Assembly: GCA_023146355.1 (NCBI GenBank)
Contig: JAGLCH010000120.1
Span: 1-18,769 of the forward strand
Length of the DNA: 18,769 nucleotides
Origin: Bacteriovoracaceae bacterium
GTDB lineage: Bacteria > Bdellovibrionota > Bacteriovoracia > Bacteriovoracales > Bacteriovoracaceae
Reading direction: 5' to 3'
In this document: one piece after another, positions 14,421 to 18,769 of the stretch
Layout: each line of letters begins with the position of its first letter
Position numbering within the stretch: position 1 is the stretch's first letter
Position numbers and translations under genes: made by a program
Notes under the pieces: model-generated
Databases searched by the model: none
What the model was told of the DNA's origin: nothing
Seen by the model: only the letters and a program-made list of their open reading frames with translations

Positions 14421-15388
14421 TGAAAACTGTAATACTACTAAGCATCATAGGACTATCATTAAGTGCTTTGGCAAAAGAGCCCGGACCAATTGTTAAGTCT
14501 GTTTATGGTGATGACAATAGAGTGGATGCTCTTGAGTACCACGATGAAAAGTTCGTTGAACGAGCAAAGTCAGTAGCGGGACAAGTCCACTACAAAGCGC
14601 TTAGAGAAGATCCCCGACTACCGGGAATGTTTGAGTACGACAAGTATATCTTGAGTGAGGAACAATCTCTTTGCCCAAATCAAGCTTTTGAAGAACAGTA
14701 TATGCTAATGGGTTGTTCTGGTTTTTTAGTTTCAGAAGATACTCTTGTTACTGCATCACACTGTGTTCAAGATCAGTTTGATTGCGAAAATTTTAGATGG
14801 GTATTTGACTACTACGAAGGTACTGAACTTATCCCAGAAGAAAACATCTATAAATGCAAACAAATTGTTGTTTCTAAAGATGAGAATTCACTCCGAAAGT
14901 ATAGTGATTATGCTGTAATCAAGCTTGACCGCCCGGTTACAAACAGAACGCCCCTTAAATTTAGAAAGAGGGGAGAAGTAATTCCAGGAACTCCACTTGT
15001 TATTATTGGACATCCAACAGGTCTTCCAATGAAGATTGCTGATGATGCTAGAGTTTCTCTTGTCACTAAAGAAGATCTAGCAAAACCTCGAGATCAGACA
15101 GTAGATTCATCTTCGATGTTTGTACAATTCATTAAATCCCTCACCCACTGGGACTATGTTTTCAGGTCAAACCTAGACTCTTTTCAAGGTAACTCAGGTG
15201 GACCTGTATTTAATAAAAATACTGGAGTAGTTGAAGGAGTACTTGTGGAAGGTGGTGATGACTACGAGATAGTAGACCTTCACGGTGATGGGAATAAGTT
15301 TTGTCGAAGAATTGTAAAATATAAAGACAGTTTATGGGGTGCCAAAGAGCTGGTTTTCAGAATTACAAAAGTAAAAGAAATTCAATAA
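14420..15388 (+). CDS. Secreted trypsin-like (S1 family) serine protease
   Basis: The protein is 322 residues with a signal peptide of about 18 residues (MKTVILLSIIGLSLSALA). A region at about 20-90 may be a propeptide. The catalytic triad is complete: H114 (VTASHC), D163 (YSDYAVIKLD) and S259 (FQGNSGGPVF). Cys99 and Cys115 match the conserved chymotrypsin-fold disulfide bracketing the His. Six residues before the catalytic Ser is D253, the position of trypsin Asp189, suggesting cleavage after Arg or Lys; this is inferred from alignment by eye. The residue before the Ser is Asn (GNSGG), common in bacterial S1 members. It acts in the periplasm or outside. It is the last gene of the HTH operon and is followed six bases after its stop by a strong terminator. 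Confidence 0.93.
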   Translation: MKTVILLSIIGLSLSALAKEPGPIVKSVYGDDNRVDALEYHDEKFVERAKSVAGQVHYKALREDPRLPGMFEYDKYILSEEQSLCPNQAFEEQYMLMGCSGFLVSEDTLVTASHCVQDQFDCENFRWVFDYYEGTELIPEENIYKCKQIVVSKDENSLRKYSDYAVIKLDRPVTNRTPLKFRKRGEVIPGTPLVIIGHPTGLPMKIADDARVSLVTKEDLAKPRDQTVDSSSMFVQFIKSLTHWDYVFRSNLDSFQGNSGGPVFNKNTGVVEGVLVEGGDDYEIVDLHGDGNKFCRRIVKYKDSLWGAKELVFRITKVKEIQ

Positions 15389-15393
15389 ACAAG

Positions 15394-15426
15394 AGGGCCC
15401 GATCACAAATTTCGGGCCCTTTTTTT
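15394..15426 (+). terminator. Rho-independent terminator of the protease operon
   Basis: AGGGCCCGA (15394-15402) pairs with TCGGGCCCT (15412-15420) around a 9-base loop, followed by a run of Ts to 15426. It may also stop transcripts from the convergent sufE, whose stop lies at 15429, though the T-run on that side is poor. Confidence 0.9.
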
Positions 15427-15428
15427 AT

Positions 15429-15854
15429 CTACATAGACATCTTTGCTTTAAATGCATAAGCGTAGAGTTGGATCTGCTTTAGCATGGAAGATAATCCATT
15501 AGCACGGCTCATTGAGAGGTGCTCGCGAATCCCAATTTTTTCAAGAAAGTCAGGCCTTGTCGCAAGAATTTCATCAGGAGTACTTCCCGAGTAAACGGTG
15601 ACAAGCATTGCTACAATCCCTTTAACAATGGCGGCATCACTGTCAGCTTGAAAGTGAATAACTCCATCTTTAAGTCCAGGATAAACCCACACCTGTGACT
15701 GACAGCCTTTGATCTTAAACTGATCCCCCTGCCCCTCTTTACAAATGGCGGGAAGAGATTTCCCCATAGTAATAATATGTTTGTAGCGGTCTTCCCACTC
15801 TTTGATGCCATCAAAGTCACCAACTAATTTTTCAATTCTGTCTCCAATAGACAT
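15429..15854 (-). CDS. sufE: Cysteine desulfuration protein SufE
   Basis: This is 141 residues, the usual SufE length. It carries the family core: FDGIKEWEDRYKHIITMGK near residues 14-32 and KIKGCQSQVWV, whose Cys51 is the sulfur-accepting residue, at the same position as in E. coli SufE. The family takes sulfane sulfur from the desulfurase SufS and hands it to the SufBCD scaffold in Fe-S cluster assembly. The start at 15854 is decided by AAGGAG six bases upstream and by homology to the family N terminus. A longer frame up to 15947 would overlap the divergent truD and adds a non-family extension. No sufS, sufB or sufC lies in the window. Confidence 0.93.
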   Translation of the reverse strand: MSIGDRIEKLVGDFDGIKEWEDRYKHIITMGKSLPAICKEGQGDQFKIKGCQSQVWVYPGLKDGVIHFQADSDAAIVKGIVAMLVTVYSGSTPDEILATRPDFLEKIGIREHLSMSRANGLSSMLKQIQLYAYAFKAKMSM

Positions 15855-15918
15855 ATTTAGCTCCTTAATATAGTGTCCAAAGTGTTGTAACCCATTTATT
15901 CCATTTTGAGAACGGCCT

Positions 15919-16887
15919 ATGCATAATGAATCAGCATACAATATCAATACCTTACCCTACTTAAGCCAGGATATTCCAGGAATAGGAGGAGAACTGAAGC
16001 ACGATCCTGAGCACTTTCAAGTAATAGAAAGGCTTGCCTATGAGGCCGCTGGCGAAGGGCAGCACATCTACCTCACGATAAGGAGACAAGGCCTCAATAC
16101 ACAGGATGTAATCAAAATCCTAAAGAGGGCCTTTTGTATTCATGAAAGAGATATTGGAAAGGCAGGAATTAAAGACAGAAATGCTATAACCACCCAAACC
16201 TTCTCGCTATCTCTTGGCGTAAACTTCACAATAGATCAGGCAAAAGAAATTCTAGCTCCCATAGAGGAATTAGAAGTACTCGCAATCCAGCGACACTCTA
16301 ATAAAATCAGAACTGCTCACCTCTTCGGCAACGAATTTAATGTAATAATGAAAGGAGCAAAGGCCACTGAAAAACAACTCGAAGAGCTTGTGGAGATAAT
16401 TTCAAAAGGTGTTCCCAACTTCTACGGCAACCAACGATTTGGCAGCAAGGGAACGAATCATCTTGTGGGAATTGAAATTCTACAAGAAAAGAAAAAGATG
16501 AATCATCACTTAGAAAAACTCATGCTCTCTTCATTGCAGTCAAAGCTCTTCAATGACTATCTAGCGAAAAGGCTTGAGAAGGTAAAGATCGACGTTCCCC
16601 TAGAGGGAGAAGTGACATTTAACGGAATTGCCACAGGGCCTATGTTTGGCAAAAAAATGCTCACCCCAAATGGTGCCGCTTTTGAACTAGAAAATGAAAT
16701 ATTAGCGCTCAATAACCTATCGCGAGAACAAATTACAGGAAAGCACTTAGCTGGTGCTAGAAGAGAGATAATAGCAGTTCCCGAAGGACTATCCGCAAAA
16801 TTAGTTGATGAGGGAGTACATCTGAGCTTTTTTCTAAAAAAAGGATGCTATGCCACAGTAATCGCTCGTGAATTTTCAAAGACTTAA
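15919..16887 (+). CDS. truD: tRNA pseudouridine synthase D
   Basis: The protein is 322 residues, close to the usual TruD length (about 350 in E. coli). The family signatures are present: EHFQVIE (31-37) near the N terminus, GKAGIKDRNAITTQ (80-93) with the catalytic Asp86 in KDR, NKIRTAHLFGNEF, and VPNFYGNQRFG. The C-terminal SFFLKKGCYATVIAREF matches the family end. TruD makes pseudouridine at position 13 of tRNA. The middle TRUD insertion appears somewhat shorter than in E. coli, which explains the length. The gene is divergent from sufE with a 64-base gap. The Shine-Dalgarno before the ATG is weak (GAGAACG about 8 bases upstream). Confidence 0.95.
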   Translation: MHNESAYNINTLPYLSQDIPGIGGELKHDPEHFQVIERLAYEAAGEGQHIYLTIRRQGLNTQDVIKILKRAFCIHERDIGKAGIKDRNAITTQTFSLSLGVNFTIDQAKEILAPIEELEVLAIQRHSNKIRTAHLFGNEFNVIMKGAKATEKQLEELVEIISKGVPNFYGNQRFGSKGTNHLVGIEILQEKKKMNHHLEKLMLSSLQSKLFNDYLAKRLEKVKIDVPLEGEVTFNGIATGPMFGKKMLTPNGAAFELENEILALNNLSREQITGKHLAGARREIIAVPEGLSAKLVDEGVHLSFFLKKGCYATVIAREFSKT

Positions 16888-16931
16888 CTACTAGGTAGCA
16901 TCTTCCCGAACTATTTGCCTTTGCCGCTTTT

Positions 16932-16940
16932 TGATATAAT
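16932..16940 (+). promoter_or_regulatory. Extended -10 promoter of the 16977 gene
   Basis: TGATATAAT is a perfect TGnTATAAT element. A start near 16947 leaves a leader of about 30 bases to the ATG at 16977, with AGGAGG at 16965-16970. No good -35 is seen. This also argues against the upstream GTG at 16953 as start. Confidence 0.55.
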
Positions 16941-16976
16941 AAATTTAAGAAAGTGTCAGAGACTAGGAGGGTCAAA

Positions 16977-17294
16977 ATGCTTAAAGATGTAAATAGTGAC
17001 AAAATCAGGTGTTTTGTAATTGCTGACGACTACAGGTGGCACATACTCACAGACAATTCTGATGAATTCCTCCAGGCATCTCTCGCATATATTGCATTGA
17101 TGAACGAGTCCGGAAAAGAAAACCAATATTATCTTAAAAATATCTTTCTCGAGCGCTCTGAATACTTTCAAATAAAAAAGAATATGGCCTATGTATCTAC
17201 CGCAACAGCAGAACAAAAGAAAAAAGAATCGGACCTAAGACAGCAGGTAACAAAAAAGAAAGGCCACCTCAGGTTAGTTGTTTCAAATCCATAA
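16977..17294 (+). CDS. Small cytoplasmic protein, function unknown
   Basis: This 105-residue protein starts at ATG 16977. A strong AGGAGG six bases upstream decides this start over an in-frame GTG at 16953, which has no such site and would place the AGGAGG inside the coding region. The sequence is strand/helix mixed in the first 70 residues (KIRCFVIADDYRWHILTDN, FLQASLAYIALMNESG) and strongly charged at the end (EQKKKESDLRQQVTKKKGH). There is no signal peptide or membrane segment. The next gene starts one base after its stop, so the pair is translationally coupled. I do not recognise the family. Confidence 0.7.
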   Translation: MLKDVNSDKIRCFVIADDYRWHILTDNSDEFLQASLAYIALMNESGKENQYYLKNIFLERSEYFQIKKNMAYVSTATAEQKKKESDLRQQVTKKKGHLRLVVSNP

Positions 17295-17295
17295 T

Positions 17296-18729
17296 ATGAA
17301 AAAAGCCCTCCTTATATCTCTACTTCTTGGACCTCTCCTATCACTTAACCTATATGCCGTTCAGCTGCATAAATGCTTCCTACTCCCCATTACAGATTCT
17401 ATTGAGGGAACTATTGGCAATGCACTTTTTAAGCGAATTGAACTTAACCTTCGCTCTTCAACTTGGTGTGAATATCAAGAAAAACCAGGCCTACATAAAA
17501 TATTGAAAAAATACAAAAGGAAACTAAGTCTTGCACTACAAAATAGTGATGTCATAAGACTAGTGGGAAAAAAATCAGGCGCTGGGTCAATCATCCGAGT
17601 AAAACTTAAGTACTCTCATAACTCCATCACACTTAACACCGATGTTATCGATAGCATGGGAAAAGAATATCTATTTCGACACACTATAGAAATGAAATCT
17701 GATGCCATCAACAATATGTCCTCAACAGTAGTAGAGCAATTAAATGAATACGGAAGCACACTTCCCTATCAGTTCCTCATAACAGATATGATGGGCCAGG
17801 ACCTCATTGGAAAAATCATCTCAACTAACACATTTGTTGAGGGCGATATTGTATTAGTTGAGAGGCCAGTATCACCAATTCGCCACCCACTCTTAAAGAA
17901 AGTAGTCGAATGGGAAACAAATAAAATTGCGGAGGCAACAGTTGTTCGAGTTAACCCTCCATATTTGAGAGTTCATATAAAGGATAAACCAAAACTAGGC
18001 CCAAAAATTGGCGACTGGGGGGCCCTTATCAGACCAGGTGAATCAATAAAAAACAAAAATGTAAAAAAGACTTATGCCAAGAGATATGCAGATATTTTTG
18101 AATTTGAGGGAACAGCAATTATCTCCCGCCCTTACGCTCACAGTAACTTAGATGGAACCTCTGAAGATCTTGAAAATAAATTTCTTTTGGGTGGTAGAGG
18201 AATTGGCCACCTTATTATTACAAAAAACATATGGGCAGAACTAGGGATAAACCACAGCATCGGCCTTACGGGAGGACTTAATACAAGCGCCCACAATCAT
18301 CTTGATTTCAAAACTGGTTACAAATTTTACTTGTTAAAAAATACTCCAGGAAGCTTTATCTCACCATTTTTATCCTACAACTCTGACACATTTGATTACA
18401 ACTTAAGCGGAAACTCACAATTCATCCCGACAACTTTTACAGGTCTCGCGTTCGGAGTATATGGAAACCACCCTATCGTACAAAAGTACGACCTAACTTT
18501 TAGGTTATCGATTGGCGCCAGCACAAAAGTACAAATAGAAGGCGGTAGCTATGGCAGCTCAACCTCTAGCAGCACAAGCAGCTTAGACATTGGCGTTCGC
18601 CATGACTATAATCGTGAATATGATATCTATGGTGGATTCAACTACTCCAAATTTTCTGCAAAATTTGGAAATGATGAACTAAATTACGCTTCATTCAATT
18701 TAATTGGTGGAATTGTTTATATCTATTAA
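17296..18729 (+). CDS. Envelope protein with FlgT-like domains and C-terminal barrel-like region
   Basis: From ATG 17296 this is a 477-residue protein with a signal peptide (MKKALLISLLLGPLLSLNLYA). A TTG at 17278 in frame would add six residues before it and overlap the previous gene; the signal-peptide shape favours the ATG. Residues about 22-145 resemble the assist domains of FlgT/LpoB/TolB-N-like lipoprotein-type folds (GAGSIIRVKL). About 155-260 read as FlgT-C-like strands with two GxV..v..GD-type units (GKIISTNTFVEGDIVLVERP, then VVRVNPPYLRVHI...KIGDWGALI). About 280-477 are Gly/Tyr/Ser-rich alternating strands ending in FNLIGGIVYIY, as in outer-membrane barrels, with a Ser-rich loop near 430. 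It is probably an outer-membrane protein with a periplasmic N-terminal part. The domain calls rest on pattern reading. Confidence 0.7.
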   Translation: MKKALLISLLLGPLLSLNLYAVQLHKCFLLPITDSIEGTIGNALFKRIELNLRSSTWCEYQEKPGLHKILKKYKRKLSLALQNSDVIRLVGKKSGAGSIIRVKLKYSHNSITLNTDVIDSMGKEYLFRHTIEMKSDAINNMSSTVVEQLNEYGSTLPYQFLITDMMGQDLIGKIISTNTFVEGDIVLVERPVSPIRHPLLKKVVEWETNKIAEATVVRVNPPYLRVHIKDKPKLGPKIGDWGALIRPGESIKNKNVKKTYAKRYADIFEFEGTAIISRPYAHSNLDGTSEDLENKFLLGGRGIGHLIITKNIWAELGINHSIGLTGGLNTSAHNHLDFKTGYKFYLLKNTPGSFISPFLSYNSDTFDYNLSGNSQFIPTTFTGLAFGVYGNHPIVQKYDLTFRLSIGASTKVQIEGGSYGSSTSSSTSSLDIGVRHDYNREYDIYGGFNYSKFSAKFGNDELNYASFNLIGGIVYIY

Positions 18730-18743
18730 ATTGAGATTTTCCC

Positions 18744-18769
18744 ATGGGTCTTTTTAGTCAATCCACGAA
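18744..18769 (+). CDS. Probable start of a further gene (partial)
   Basis: An ATG at 18744, 14 bases after the previous stop, opens a frame reading MGLFSQST to the window end. A weak GAGA lies seven bases upstream. Too short to identify; it could be the third gene of the 16977 unit or chance. Confidence 0.3.

Noticed and set aside
15855..15947. N-terminal extension of sufE by 31 codons
   Set aside because: It overlaps the divergent truD start, lacks a ribosome site, and SufE family proteins begin where AAGGAG precedes the ATG at 15854.
16953..16976. GTG at 16953 as start of the small gene before the FlgT-like gene
   Set aside because: The AGGAGG at 16965-16970 would be inside the coding region, and the extended -10 at 16932-16940 leaves almost no leader; ATG 16977 fits both.
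17278..17295. TTG at 17278 as start of the FlgT-like/barrel gene
   Set aside because: It adds six residues ahead of a normal MKK signal-peptide start; kept as an alternative only, because an AGG lies four bases before it while the ATG has no clear ribosome site.
1..18769. tRNA, rRNA, CRISPR, insertion sequence or prophage
   Set aside because: No transposase or integrase motif, repeat-spacer pattern, terminal repeats or recognisable RNA gene was seen in reading the window; weak RNA genes could be missed without a covariance search.

Overview
The window is AT-rich, densely coded Gram-negative DNA. It has Shine-Dalgarno sites in front of most genes, frequent TTG starts, many signal-peptide proteins and several proteins ending in outer-membrane-barrel-like sequence. 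That mix, together with a secreted endonuclease, a secreted trypsin-like protease, a FecR/FnIII surface protein and RsbU/STAS/two-component signalling, suggests a Bdellovibrionota-type bacterium (Bacteriovorax/Halobacteriovorax relatives). This assignment is an inference from gene content, not proven. I saw no rRNA, tRNA, CRISPR array, transposase or integrase, and no gene-free stretch longer than 300 bases.

Layout. (1) 1-1529, minus strand: a signal-peptide barrel protein (603-1529) followed by a partial zinc-knuckle protein with a TTG start (1-562). (2) 1749-3552, plus strand: a tight three-gene operon of a small cytoplasmic protein, a small secreted protein, and a long coiled coil ending in an alpha-crystallin/Hsp20-like domain. 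(3) 3557-6562, minus strand: a 1001-residue FecR-FnIII-barrel protein, convergent with region 2 and divergent from region 4. (4) 6640-11683, plus strand: a four-gene signalling operon with its own sigma-70-like promoter. It encodes a membrane RsbU-type phosphatase that also carries an HATPase domain, a STAS protein whose usual phosphoserine is Cys and which carries a zinc knuckle, a PAS hybrid histidine kinase, and a single-domain response regulator. (5) 11818-12603: secreted endonuclease I, with a terminator. (6) 12731-12931, minus strand: a small CxxC protein with its own promoter and terminator. (7) 13165-15388, plus strand: an HTH regulator, a small secreted protein and a secreted trypsin-like protease, ending in a strong terminator and starting from a promoter overlapped by an inverted repeat. 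(8) 15429-16887: divergent housekeeping genes sufE and truD. (9) 16977-18729: a small unknown protein and a FlgT-like/barrel envelope protein from an extended -10 promoter, then the probable first codons of another gene.

How they may work together. Region 4 is the most interesting. It combines a partner-switch triad (PP2C phosphatase, HATPase kinase-like module, STAS antagonist-like protein) with a phosphorelay pair, and no sigma factor or DNA-binding output is encoded, so it should act on targets elsewhere. The envelope and secreted proteins around it (barrel proteins, nuclease, protease) fit a surface-active or predatory lifestyle, but no direct link is visible. The other notable novelty is the coiled-coil/alpha-crystallin fusion.
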